NCBI RefSeq assembly: GCF_900177515.1
Contig: NZ_FXAK01000008.1
Span: 371,501-435,500, forward strand
Direction of reading: 5' to 3'
Origin: Azospirillum oryzae
GTDB taxonomy: Bacteria > Pseudomonadota > Alphaproteobacteria > Azospirillales > Azospirillaceae
DNA: 64,000 bases
The position numbers were made by a program, and so were the translations under genes. Below are positions 29,450 through 37,869 of this stretch, one piece after another. A model generated the notes under the pieces. It was not told the origin of the DNA and made no database searches. It saw nothing but the letters and a program-made list of their open reading frames with translations. Each line of letters begins with the position of its first letter. The stretch's first letter is position 1.

Positions 29450-31066
29450 ATGGCTGCGATGCCGGACGCCGCCCGTCCAGACTCCACGTATCAGGCTGGC
29501 CAGACTCCGGCCGGCCCGGTTCTGGTGCCCGGCCGGACCTGCTGGCGGATCGAAAAGGCGGATCGGGTGGCGGTCATCATCGACGCGGCCGCCTATTTCG
29601 CCCGGATCAAGGCCGCCATCCTCCATGCCCGCCACACGGTGATGCTGATCGGCTGGGATTTCGACACCCGGATCAAGCTGGAGCCCGACGCCCCGATGCC
29701 GGGCGTGCCGAACGAACTGGGCGATTTCCTGAGCTGGATCGTGCGGGTGCGGCCGGAACTGACCATCAATGTGCTGAAATGGGACTTGGCGGTCCTGAAG
29801 ATGCCGTTCCGCGGACGGACGCCGCTGGTCCTGCTGGACTGGATGAGCAGCCGGCGCCTGCGCTTCCGCCTGGATTCCGCCCATCCGCCGGGCGCCTGCC
29901 ACCATCAGAAGATCGCCATCATCGATGACGCCCTGGCCTTCTGCGGCGGCATCGACATGACCACCGACCGCTGGGACACGCCCGATCATCGCGACGGCGA
30001 CCCCCGCCGGGTACGGCCGAGCGGCGAGCCATACGGCCCCTTCCATGACGTGACGACGGCGGTCGACGGCGAGGCGGCGCGGGCGCTGGGCGACTTGGCG
30101 CGGGAGCGCTGGCGCCGCGCGACCGGCGAGGAGTTGGCCCCGCCGCCGCCGACCGAGGCGTACTGGCCCGAGGATCTGAAGCCCGACTTCCGCGACATCC
30201 CCGTCGCCATCGCCCGCACCGATCCGATGACGGACCAGCCCCAGGGCGGCGCCCGCGAGATCGAGGCGCTCTATCTGGCCGCCGTCGCCTCCGCGCGCGA
30301 TTTCATCTATCTGGAAAGCCAGTATTTCGCCTCGCAGCGGATCGTCGGCGCCATCGCCGCCCGCCTGACGGAACCGGACGGACCGGAGGTGGTGGTGGTC
30401 AACCCAGAACGCACCCCCGGCTGGGTGGAAGAGGAGGCGATGGGCAGCGCCCGCTCGCTGCTGGTCCAGCGCCTGCGCGCGCAGGATCCGCACGGGCGCT
30501 TCCGCATCCTGTCTCCGGTGACGGAGGGTGGAGAGGGCATCTATGTCCATGCCAAGGTGCTGGTGGTCGACGACCGGCTGCTGCGGGTCGGGTCGTCCAA
30601 CATCAACAACCGCTCCCAGGGGCTGGACACCGAATGCGACCTCGCCATCGAGGTCGCGCAAGGCGAGCGGCCGGAGGTGTGCCGCGCCATCCGCTCCGTC
30701 CGCACGCGCCTGATGGCCGAGCATCTGGGCGTTGGGGTGGAGGAAGTGGAGCGGACGGAGGAAGAGACCGGATCGCTGACCGCCATGGTGGACCGGCTGA
30801 TGCGCCCCGTTGGCCGCTCGCTCCGCCCGCTGGAGCCGGAGCCGCTGAACGAGACGGAGCGCAAATTGGTGGACGAGCGGTTGCTCGACCCTGACCGGCC
30901 GGAGCCGATGGCGGAGACGATCCTGCGTGGCGCGACGGTGTTCGGCGACGTGAACCGGACGGCGTGGCGCATCGGCGCCGGGGTCGCGGCGGGCGCGGCG
31001 GTGGGGGTCGGGCTGGCCCTTCTGGCCCGCCGGAACGGGCTCGGGAAAAATTTTCGCGGAGAGTGA
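29450..31066 (+). CDS. phospholipase D family protein with C-terminal membrane segment
   Basis: 538 residues. Two HKD catalytic motifs: HHQKIAIIDDALAFCGG (His152) and HAKVLVVDDRLLRVGSSN (His367), with the expected Asn/Ser after the second. A hydrophobic segment near the C-terminus (…GAGVAAGAAVGVGLALLA…) could anchor it. Start ATG 29450 has GGAAGGAAAG at the proper distance; the frame is open further upstream but no better start exists. The family hydrolyses or transfers phosphatidyl groups; soluble bacterial members of this PLDc type are mostly uncharacterised. Not obviously linked to neighbours. Confidence 0.87.
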   Translation: MAAMPDAARPDSTYQAGQTPAGPVLVPGRTCWRIEKADRVAVIIDAAAYFARIKAAILHARHTVMLIGWDFDTRIKLEPDAPMPGVPNELGDFLSWIVRVRPELTINVLKWDLAVLKMPFRGRTPLVLLDWMSSRRLRFRLDSAHPPGACHHQKIAIIDDALAFCGGIDMTTDRWDTPDHRDGDPRRVRPSGEPYGPFHDVTTAVDGEAARALGDLARERWRRATGEELAPPPPTEAYWPEDLKPDFRDIPVAIARTDPMTDQPQGGAREIEALYLAAVASARDFIYLESQYFASQRIVGAIAARLTEPDGPEVVVVNPERTPGWVEEEAMGSARSLLVQRLRAQDPHGRFRILSPVTEGGEGIYVHAKVLVVDDRLLRVGSSNINNRSQGLDTECDLAIEVAQGERPEVCRAIRSVRTRLMAEHLGVGVEEVERTEEETGSLTAMVDRLMRPVGRSLRPLEPEPLNETERKLVDERLLDPDRPEPMAETILRGATVFGDVNRTAWRIGAGVAAGAAVGVGLALLARRNGLGKNFRGE

Positions 31067-31075
31067 ATTCTCCGC

Positions 31076-31104
31076 TTGCGGGCCGCGGTCCATCCCGCTA
31101 CATA
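31076..31104 (+). promoter_or_regulatory. sigma-70-type promoter of the tRNA cluster
   Basis: TTGCGG, 17 bases, TACATA; 37 bases before the first tRNA gene. Good spacing and fair hexamers. Confidence 0.6.
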
Positions 31105-31140
31105 GGCGCTCCCCGCGGCGCCCAACGCGGTGCGGGGAAA

Positions 31141-31227
31141 GCGCTTGTGGCGGAACTGGTAGACGCGCTAGGTTCAGGTCCTAGTGGCTGAAAGGCCGTG
31201 GGGGTTCGACTCCCTCCAAGCGCACCA
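31141..31227 (+). tRNA. tRNA-Leu (CAG)
   Basis: Acceptor GCGCTTG pairs with CAAGCGC; a long variable arm as in class II tRNAs; anticodon loop TTCAGGT gives CAG; CCA encoded. First of five tRNA genes. Confidence 0.97.
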
Positions 31228-31265
31228 ACACTCCAAGTGTTGGTGAAGGGTAGCAGAAGTATAGT

Positions 31266-31341
<76 letters not shown>

Positions 31342-31413
31342 CTTCTGAAGGTTTGGGTAGGTTTAGGTCTTGTCTGTCGGGGTGATGCCTTGTATAAGGC
31401 GCCGCTCCTCAGC

Positions 31414-31490
<77 letters not shown>

Positions 31491-31494
31491 CTTT

Positions 31495-31569
31495 GCGGGC
31501 GTAGCTCAGGGGTAGAGCACAACCTTGCCAAGGTTGGGGTCGAGGGTTCGAATCCCTTCGCCCGCTCCA
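31495..31569 (+). tRNA. tRNA-Gly (GCC)
   Basis: Acceptor GCGGGCG / CGCCCGC, anticodon loop TTGCCAA giving GCC, CCA encoded. Only four bases after tRNA-Asp, so both come from one precursor. Confidence 0.97.
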
Positions 31570-31599
31570 TGACTGGAGCGACAGTTTCTAAGTTCCCGT

Positions 31600-31674
31600 G
31601 GTCTCGTAGCTCAGCGGGAGAGCACTACGTTGACATCGTAGGGGTCACTGGTTCAATCCCAGTCGGGACCACCA
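31600..31674 (+). tRNA. tRNA-Val (GAC)
   Basis: Acceptor GGTCTCG / CGGGACC, anticodon loop TTGACAT giving GAC, CCA encoded. Last of the cluster. Confidence 0.97.
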
Positions 31675-31680
31675 TTCATG

Positions 31681-31712
31681 AAGGCCGCCAACCGGAACGG
31701 GTTGGCGGCCTT
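31681..31712 (+). terminator. terminator of the tRNA cluster
   Basis: Perfect 13-bp stem AAGGCCGCCAACC / GGTTGGCGGCCTT with a 6-base loop, followed by CGCCATTTT. Confidence 0.88.
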
Positions 31713-31725
31713 CGCCATTTTGGGG

Positions 31726-31767
31726 CCATGTCTTTGGAGCCGTGTCTTTGGATCCGTGTCTTTGGGG
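31726..31767. repeat. three tandem 14-bp repeats after the tRNA cluster
   Basis: CCATGTCTTTGGAG, CCGTGTCTTTGGAT, CCGTGTCTTTGGGG. They lie between the tRNA terminator and the patatin gene. No attachment-site duplication of a tRNA end was recognised nearby. Confidence 0.9.
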
Positions 31768-31936
31768 ATCCACGTCCCGACCGGCATGGCACCGGCAACC
31801 GGCAGACGATGAACTGAGTGCCCAGCTCTCTTTTTTCCCTTGGGTGACGTGTCGCAACCGCTGTACCAAGGTCGCGGCGTTGAGCCGATTGGTGCCGTCC
31901 TGTCGAGTGGGGAGAGCGGTGGTGGCGTCGAGGAGC

Positions 31937-33529
31937 ATGCGGTCCAAGCGTGCCATTCTGGTCTTCGAGGGCGGCGGGGCAAAGGGGCTGGTGCATGTCG
32001 GCGCCTTGCATGCCATCGAAGAGCTGGAACCGCACATAATGGGCGTGGCGGGCACGTCAGCCGGCGCCATTCTGGCGGCGCTCGTCGCCGCCGGCTATCG
32101 CGCGGAGGAGCTGTTCGCGCTGGATGGCTCCCATACGATCCTGCAGGATCTGCATCTCGGCCGCGCCACTGAACTCTTCGGCGACGCCTGGAGCATAATC
32201 CGCGGATTCCGATGGTGCCTGGACCATTGGAAACTGCTGCTCGGCGGGCTGGGGAGCTTTTTCGTCCTGTTTTCTGCCTGGGTGGGGTGGCATCTGGATC
32301 GGGAAACCTGGGGCCTCGCGCCGGTGTTCGGCATGCCGCTGTTCATGTTGGCGGTGATGGCGGTCGTGGTCCTCGTCTTTCGTTGGTTATGCGCCGGGCT
32401 GTGCTCGACCGACACCTTCACCATCAATATGGACCGTGCACTGCGCCGGAAGATCGGCAGCGTCGGGCCGAAGGGCCGGGTCTGTTTCAAGGATTTGCCC
32501 CGACCGCTGAAGATCGTCGCCACCAACCTGGAGAGTGGCGAACTGACGCTGTTTTCGCAGGAGCACACGCCGCAGGTCGCGGTCGCCGATGCGGTTGCCG
32601 CGTCCATCGCCATTCCGGTCATCTTCAGTCCCAAGATCATTGCCGGCGTCCCCTATTACGATGGCGGGCTGGTCAGCAACCTGCCGGCCTGGACATTCGA
32701 TGAGGAGCGCGCCCTCGATCCCGACGCCCATACCATCGCCATCGAAATCGTCGAGAACGAGCGCCGGAAGACCGGCGGTCCGACGGCCTTTCTGAAGCCG
32801 TTCCAAAATCTTGCCGCGGCGACGCGGGCCGCCCTCTTCGGGGCCGGGGTCCTGAACAAAAGGGCGGCGGCCGGCCTGTATGCCCTGCCGATCAGGACCG
32901 ACGTCAGGGTTCTGGATTTTGATCTGGGGGCGGATCAGGCGGCGAAGATGGTTGACGCGGCCTATCAATGGACGTCGGCCAACGTCATCTATGAACTGGA
33001 CACACGGCCCAGTCTGCTGCAGAGCGCATGCCGGGACGTGCATGAGATTGTCGTCGATCTGCTCAAAGCGGGCGGTCATGGCATTGCCGGCGAGGTTCGG
33101 GTGTGTCTTGCCATGGCCGAACCCGGCACCCACCGCAGCCTTCGCTATCTTCATGGTCATAACCGCTCCCGTCATCCCGACGAGACCTTGACCGTTCCAA
33201 TCGACGGCTCTCTGGCGGGGCATGTCTTCTGCACCGGGAAACCGACCTTCGATGCCGCGCCTTTCACTTTTCGGCTGGCAGGAGACGCCAATCGCCGCCT
33301 CCGCCGTCTGCTGTGGACGGCAATGACATGGCAGCTTGCCATCCCCATATATTCATCGGTAGACGACGGGCATGCGCTGCCCGCCATGGTGCTGCTTCTG
33401 GACGGAAACGGCAATGCGGCCTACGTTAGAGACGTGCTGAACGACGATTTCGCCAGTTTCGCCTCCAGCATGCTGTCGCATGTTATCGGGTTGGCCGACA
33501 GCGAGAGACCTCATGGAGAGAGACAATGA
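31937..33529 (+). CDS. patatin-like phospholipase with inserted membrane hairpin and GAF-like tail
   Basis: 530 residues. Patatin motifs: oxyanion loop GGGAKG at 12-17, nucleophile Ser41 in GTSAG, and catalytic Asp242 in DGG. Two hydrophobic segments (about 97-120 and 126-155) are inserted inside the patatin fold, so the lipase is membrane-held. From about 415 to 525 the sequence resembles a GAF ligand-binding domain (…GSLAGHVFCTGKPTFDAAPF…, …WQLAIPIYSS…). ATG 31937 lies too close to GAGGAG; GTG 31922, with GGGGAG seven bases before it, is a fair alternative. It is followed in coupled fashion by a small unknown gene. The arrangement resembles ligand-gated phospholipase effectors, but no partner sensor or cyclase is present. 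Codon use is somewhat less G/C-biased than its neighbours. Confidence 0.8.
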   Translation: MRSKRAILVFEGGGAKGLVHVGALHAIEELEPHIMGVAGTSAGAILAALVAAGYRAEELFALDGSHTILQDLHLGRATELFGDAWSIIRGFRWCLDHWKLLLGGLGSFFVLFSAWVGWHLDRETWGLAPVFGMPLFMLAVMAVVVLVFRWLCAGLCSTDTFTINMDRALRRKIGSVGPKGRVCFKDLPRPLKIVATNLESGELTLFSQEHTPQVAVADAVAASIAIPVIFSPKIIAGVPYYDGGLVSNLPAWTFDEERALDPDAHTIAIEIVENERRKTGGPTAFLKPFQNLAAATRAALFGAGVLNKRAAAGLYALPIRTDVRVLDFDLGADQAAKMVDAAYQWTSANVIYELDTRPSLLQSACRDVHEIVVDLLKAGGHGIAGEVRVCLAMAEPGTHRSLRYLHGHNRSRHPDETLTVPIDGSLAGHVFCTGKPTFDAAPFTFRLAGDANRRLRRLLWTAMTWQLAIPIYSSVDDGHALPAMVLLLDGNGNAAYVRDVLNDDFASFASSMLSHVIGLADSERPHGERQ

Positions 33530-33903
33530 AGTTCTCCAAAGCCATACGGAACAAGCCCTTCGGTAAGGCGGATCCGCTTGAGCAGAAGATTCATGCTCAT
33601 TCAGCCTACACAGTGATCAAGACGGAAGCCGCCGAAAGGCTTGCAAAAGTGGCGCTTCATGGTGGACTCGCTGTCGGCTTGCCGGAACAAGGCGGGGTCA
33701 ATCTGGAGAAGATCCACTATACGGGCGGTGCGGCGGGATTTGCGGGGGTAAGCCCGAAAAAAGTATCGGGCGACGCGATGAAACAGCTCTTCCAGAGCAA
33801 ATTGAAAGACACCATCGAAGAAGCCAGGCAGATCGGGGAAAAACGACGCAAACAGCTTGCTTCGATCACCGATTCCCAGATGCTTACCATCAAGCTGCGG
33901 TGA
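33526..33903 (+). CDS. small protein of unknown function coupled to the patatin gene
   Basis: 125 residues, no signal peptide or membrane segment, basic overall, Lys/Gln-rich C-terminal half (…QLFQSKLKDTIEEARQIGEKRRK…) likely helical. Its ATG overlaps the patatin stop (ATGA), after GGAGAGAGAC. I do not recognise the family. Being co-translated with a membrane phospholipase suggests an inhibitor, activator or targeting partner; that is a guess. Base composition is lower in G+C than the surroundings, like the patatin gene. Confidence 0.75.
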   Translation: MKFSKAIRNKPFGKADPLEQKIHAHSAYTVIKTEAAERLAKVALHGGLAVGLPEQGGVNLEKIHYTGGAAGFAGVSPKKVSGDAMKQLFQSKLKDTIEEARQIGEKRRKQLASITDSQMLTIKLR

Positions 33904-33986
33904 CGTCCGGATCGTGCCTTTGGAGAGAGCGCCGGATGGTCGCGAATTGAGAGTCGCGAAGTCCGGCACCCTCCCGGCGGCTTCCC

Positions 33987-34823
33987 TCAGATCATCGCCA
34001 GCGGCTGCTTGCGCTTCGGCGGCGGGAAGGCCTTGTCGATCTCCGCGATGTCCTCCCCGGTCAGGGTCAGCTTCACGGCCTCGGCATTCTGCAGCGCATG
34101 CGCCGTGGTTCCCGCCTTGGGAATCGCGATCACCCCCTGCTGGCGCAAGGCCCAGGCAATCGCCACTTGCGCCGGGGTGGCGTCGTGGCGCTTCGCCACC
34201 GACAGCAAGGCGGGGGAGCGCAGCAGGCGACCGCCCTGGCCGATGGGGGAATAGGCCATCAGCGGCATGCGCGCGGTGTGCTGGAAGGGCAGCAGGTCGT
34301 ACTCGATGCCGCGGTGTTCGGGGTTGTAGAGCACCTGATTGGCGGCGCAGCCCTGCAGGTCGGTGATCTCCGCCAGTTCCTCCAGGTCGTCGACGTCGAA
34401 GTTCGATACGCCCCAGCGGGCGATCTTGCCGGCCTGGATCAGCGATTCGAAGGCCTCCACCGTCTCCTCCAGCGGCACGCCGCCGCGCCAGTGCAGCAGA
34501 TAGAGGTCGATGCGGTCGATCCCCAGCCGCTTCAGGCTGCGCTCGCAGGCCTTGACCGTGCCGATGCGGGACGCGTTGCTGGGCAGGACCTTGGTGACGA
34601 TGAACAGGCCGTCGCGGCGGCCGGCGATGGCCTCGCCCACCAGTTCCTCCGACGCGCCGTCGCCGTACATCTCGGCGGTGTCGATCAGGGTCATGCCGCG
34701 GTCGATGCCGGCCCGGATGGCGGCGATCTCGGCGGCGCGGTCGCCGCGCCCTTCCGCCATCATCCAGGTGCCCTGGCCGAGAGCCGGGACCTCGGTGCCG
34801 TCGGGCAGGGTCACGCGCTTCAT
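33987..34823 (-). CDS. aldo/keto reductase
   Basis: 278 residues. The catalytic tetrad is visible: Asp and Tyr in LIDTAEMYGDG, Lys in FIVTKVLP, His in LYLLHWRGG. The C-terminal NADPH-binding residues lie in …IAIPKAGTTAHALQNAEA…. NADPH-dependent carbonyl reductase; substrate not predictable (YeaE/2,5-diketogluconate-reductase-like group). It lies 100 bases beyond nrtC/D on the same strand and may be a separate transcript. Confidence 0.88.
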   Translation of the reverse strand: MKRVTLPDGTEVPALGQGTWMMAEGRGDRAAEIAAIRAGIDRGMTLIDTAEMYGDGASEELVGEAIAGRRDGLFIVTKVLPSNASRIGTVKACERSLKRLGIDRIDLYLLHWRGGVPLEETVEAFESLIQAGKIARWGVSNFDVDDLEELAEITDLQGCAANQVLYNPEHRGIEYDLLPFQHTARMPLMAYSPIGQGGRLLRSPALLSVAKRHDATPAQVAIAWALRQQGVIAIPKAGTTAHALQNAEAVKLTLTGEDIAEIDKAFPPPKRKQPLAMI

Positions 34824-34923
34824 CTTGGTCTCCCTCGTCCGTCATGCCGAAAGACAACAAGCTGGTCCCGCGGGGCCAGCTTGTCGATGGGTCTTCGGTG
34901 GGCTTTCCGGGGAGTGAAAGCGG

Positions 34924-36588
34924 CTATGCCGCCTTTTTCGGCACCCCGGCATGACCGCCTTCCAGGAAGTTCAGCAGTTCTTCCCGGTAGTCGTAATAGC
35001 GCGGGTGCTCCAGCAGGGCCTGCCGGGTGCGCGGGTGGGGGATGTCGACGTTGAGGATATGGCCGATCTTGGCGTTGGGGCCGTTGGTCATCATCACCAC
35101 CCGGTCGGCCAGCAGCAGCGCCTCGTCGACATCGTGGGTGACGCAGACCGCGGTGACCTTGGTGCGCGCCCACACCTCCATCAGCACCTCCTGCAGCTCC
35201 CAGCGGGTCAGGCTGTCGAGCATGCCGAAGGGCTCGTCCAGCAGCAGGAGCTTGGGCGACAGGGCGAAGGCGCGGGCGATGCCGACGCGCTGCTTCATGC
35301 CGTTGGACAGCTCCGACGCCTTGCGGTCCATGCTGTCGCCGAGACCGACTCGGGCGAGGTAATAGCGGGCGATGTCGGCGCGCTCGCCCTTGTTCGCATC
35401 GGGGAAGACGCGATCGACGCCGAGCATGACGTTCTCGTAGGCGGTCAGCCAGGGGAACAGGCTGGGGGCCTGGAACACCACGGCGCGGTCGGGGCCGGCG
35501 CCGTCCACCTCCTTGCCGTCCAGGATGATGCCGCCGCTGGTGATGTCGGCAAGGCCGGCGACCATCGACAGCACGGTGGATTTGCCGCAGCCGGAATGGC
35601 CGATCAGTGAGACGAACTCCCCCTTGCGCATCTTCAGGTCGAAGCCGTCCACCACGGTCAGCGGACCCTTCGGCGTGGCGAAGATCTTGGTCAGGCGGGA
35701 AAATTCCAGATAGCGGTCCTCCATCCCGCGCCCGCCCATCGCCTCGATATAGGCCTTGGGCGGCGGGGCGGCGGTGATCGGCTTCAGGTCGGGCAGGGTA
35801 AGGCTGTCATCACCGCCGGTGCCGCGGGCGACGCCGACCTCCATCAGATAGGCGGTGACCTCGGCGCGCAGGCGCTTGAAGTCCTCGTCATGGTTGACGG
35901 CGGTGCGGTCGCGGGGACGCGGCAAATCGACGGTGAAGGCGGGGCCGAGGGTGGCGTTGGGTCCGGGGGTCAGCGGGATGATGCGGTCGGCCAGCAGGAT
36001 CGCCTCGTCCACATCATTGGTGATGAGGATGACGGTCTTGCGGTCCTTGCGCCAGATCGCCTCGATCTCGTCCTGCAGCTTGGCGCGGGTCAGGGCGTCG
36101 AGCGCCGACAGCGGCTCGTCCAGCAGCAGCATCTCCGGGCTCATGGCGAGCGCGCGGGCGAAGCCGACGCGCTGGCGCATGCCGCCCGACAGCTCCTTCG
36201 GCCGGCGGTCGGTGGCGTGGCCGAGGCCGACTGTCTCCACCGCCCGGCGGGTCAGCACGCCGCGCTCGGCCGTGGGCTTGGCCTTGTGGACGGCGTCCAC
36301 CGCCAGCGCGACATTCTCCTTCACGCTGAGCCAGGGCATCAGCGAATAGGACTGGAAGACCAGACCGCGTTCCGGGCCGGGGCCGGTGACCGGCTTGCCG
36401 CGGTAGAGCACCTCGCCGGCATCCGGCATCGCCAGCCCGGCGATCAGGTTGATCAGCGTCGACTTGCCGGAGCCGGAGAAGCCGACGATGGCGACGAACT
36501 CGCCCTCTTCGATCGACAGGTCGATGTTGTGGAGCACGGTGGTGCCGCCGTAGGACTTCGACACGCCCTTCAGGTCCAGGATCGCCAT
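34924..36588 (-). CDS. nrtC: nitrate ABC importer ATPase, two fused ATPase domains
   Basis: 554 residues, two complete ABC domains in tandem. Domain 1: Walker A GFSGSGKST, signature LSGGMRQRVGFA, Walker B MLLLDEPLSALD. Domain 2 from about 290: GHSGCGKST, signature LSNGMKQRVGIA, Walker B LLLLDEPFGMLD. Cyanobacterial systems encode NrtC (ATPase plus binding-like domain) and NrtD separately; here two ATPases are joined and no binding-like domain is attached. It lies 27 bases after nrtB. Substrate nitrate/nitrite (cyanate less likely) is inferred from the divergent nir-nas operon. Confidence 0.85.
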   Translation of the reverse strand: MAILDLKGVSKSYGGTTVLHNIDLSIEEGEFVAIVGFSGSGKSTLINLIAGLAMPDAGEVLYRGKPVTGPGPERGLVFQSYSLMPWLSVKENVALAVDAVHKAKPTAERGVLTRRAVETVGLGHATDRRPKELSGGMRQRVGFARALAMSPEMLLLDEPLSALDALTRAKLQDEIEAIWRKDRKTVILITNDVDEAILLADRIIPLTPGPNATLGPAFTVDLPRPRDRTAVNHDEDFKRLRAEVTAYLMEVGVARGTGGDDSLTLPDLKPITAAPPPKAYIEAMGGRGMEDRYLEFSRLTKIFATPKGPLTVVDGFDLKMRKGEFVSLIGHSGCGKSTVLSMVAGLADITSGGIILDGKEVDGAGPDRAVVFQAPSLFPWLTAYENVMLGVDRVFPDANKGERADIARYYLARVGLGDSMDRKASELSNGMKQRVGIARAFALSPKLLLLDEPFGMLDSLTRWELQEVLMEVWARTKVTAVCVTHDVDEALLLADRVVMMTNGPNAKIGHILNVDIPHPRTRQALLEHPRYYDYREELLNFLEGGHAGVPKKAA

Positions 36589-36615
36589 GGTCGTCGTCTC
36601 CGTATCTGGAAGGGC

Positions 36616-37698
36616 TTAGCGGGCGGGGCTGTGGCTGACGGCGGACTGCAGCGCCAGCATCACGCGGTCGAGCAGGAAGCCGATCAGGCCGATGGTGAAG
36701 ACGGCGACCATGATCTTGGCGAGCGAGTTGGAGGAGCCGTTCTGGAACTCGTCCCACACGAACTTGCCGAGGCCGGGGTTCTGAGCCAGCATTTCCGCGG
36801 CGATCAGCACCATCCAGCCCACGCCCAGCGACAGCCGCAGGCCGGTGAAGATATAGGGCAGGGCCGAGGGCAGCACGAGGCGGCGCACCATGGTGAAGCC
36901 CGACAGCTGCAGCACCTTGCCGACATTCATCAGGTCGCGGTCGATGGAGGATACGCCGACCGCCGTGTTGATGAGCGTCGGCCACAGCGAGCACAGCGTG
37001 ACGGTGATGGCGGAGGTCAGGAACGACTTCTCGAACAGCGGGTCGCTGCCCGACACGGTGGCGCTGACCACCATGGTGACCAGCGGCAGCCAGGCCAGCG
37101 GCGACACCGGCTTGAAGATCTGGATCAGCGGGTTGATCGCGGCGTTGACGGTCGGCGACAGGCCGCTCGCCACACCCAGCGGCACCGCGATCAAGGCGCC
37201 CAGCAGGAAGCCGGTGAACACCGTCTTCAGGCTGGTGACGATCTGGTCGAGGTAGGTCGGCTTGCCGGCATAGGGCAGGGTCTTCACCTCCGCCGCCGGG
37301 TTCTTCGCCAGCTTTTCGGCGTTGCGCTTATCCTGGCGTTCGTAGAAGGCCGCCTCCTTGGCACGCTCGGCCTTGTGGTCGGCGTAGAGGTTGGTCGCCT
37401 GCTCCCACACCTGGGCCGGGCCGGGGATGGCGCCGAGGCTGGTGTGGACCTGCGGGGCGGCCCAACCCCAGGCGGCGAGGAACAGCAGGATGGCGGTCAG
37501 CGGCACGCCCATCTGACGCCACAGCTCGATGCCCTGCTGGCGCGGGTTCTCGCCGGCGGCGAGCCGCAGCAGCGGCGCCAGCCAGCCCAGCCCGACGGTG
37601 GTCAGGACGGAGGCGATGCGGTTGAGGGCGTGGGCGCGGCGCGCCTTGCGCTGGGCGCGGGCGAGGTCGGAGGCGGTGCTGTCGGTCAGGCTGGTCAT
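36616..37698 (-). CDS. nrtB: nitrate ABC importer permease
   Basis: 360 residues. A cytoplasmic N-terminus, one early membrane segment, then an extended insert (about 80-150) followed by the usual five-segment TauC/SsuC/NrtB permease core with coupling loop …VGKVLQLSGFTMVRRLVLPSALPYIFTG…. ATG 37698 (MTSLTDSTASDLARAQRK…) is preferred over ATG 37755, which would add repeat-derived residues. Part of nrtA-nrtB-nrtC/D. Confidence 0.85.
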   Translation of the reverse strand: MTSLTDSTASDLARAQRKARRAHALNRIASVLTTVGLGWLAPLLRLAAGENPRQQGIELWRQMGVPLTAILLFLAAWGWAAPQVHTSLGAIPGPAQVWEQATNLYADHKAERAKEAAFYERQDKRNAEKLAKNPAAEVKTLPYAGKPTYLDQIVTSLKTVFTGFLLGALIAVPLGVASGLSPTVNAAINPLIQIFKPVSPLAWLPLVTMVVSATVSGSDPLFEKSFLTSAITVTLCSLWPTLINTAVGVSSIDRDLMNVGKVLQLSGFTMVRRLVLPSALPYIFTGLRLSLGVGWMVLIAAEMLAQNPGLGKFVWDEFQNGSSNSLAKIMVAVFTIGLIGFLLDRVMLALQSAVSHSPAR

Positions 37699-37740
37699 GG
37701 CGGGGTGTCCTGAGCTGTCGGCGGGCGTAGGGCGTCGGCT

Positions 37741-37857
37741 TCGCGTTGCCCCCACCCCGACCCTCCCCCGCTGGGCGGGGGAGGGGGATTAGGCGCTTGG
37801 CGGGAAGTCAGCGGAGTCCCCTCCCCCGCCCAGCGGGGGAGGGTTAGGGTGGGGGCA
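37741..37857. repeat. dispersed paired inverted repeat, copy 3
   Basis: Between nrtA and nrtB. Left arm CCCCCACCCCGACCCTCCCC followed by GCTGGGCGGGGGAGGGGG; right arm CCCCTCCCCCGCCC followed by AGCGGGGGAGGGTTAGGG. It is an inverted pair with about 35 bases between, placed after the binding-protein gene exactly as copy 2 is. Confidence 0.88.
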
Positions 37858-37869
37858 TCCGGCTGGCGG

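Noticed and set aside
31937..33903. Calling the patatin unit a CBASS system
   Set aside because: No cyclic-nucleotide synthase, E1/E2 or JAB genes are present, and the tail looks like GAF rather than a known CBASS sensor.
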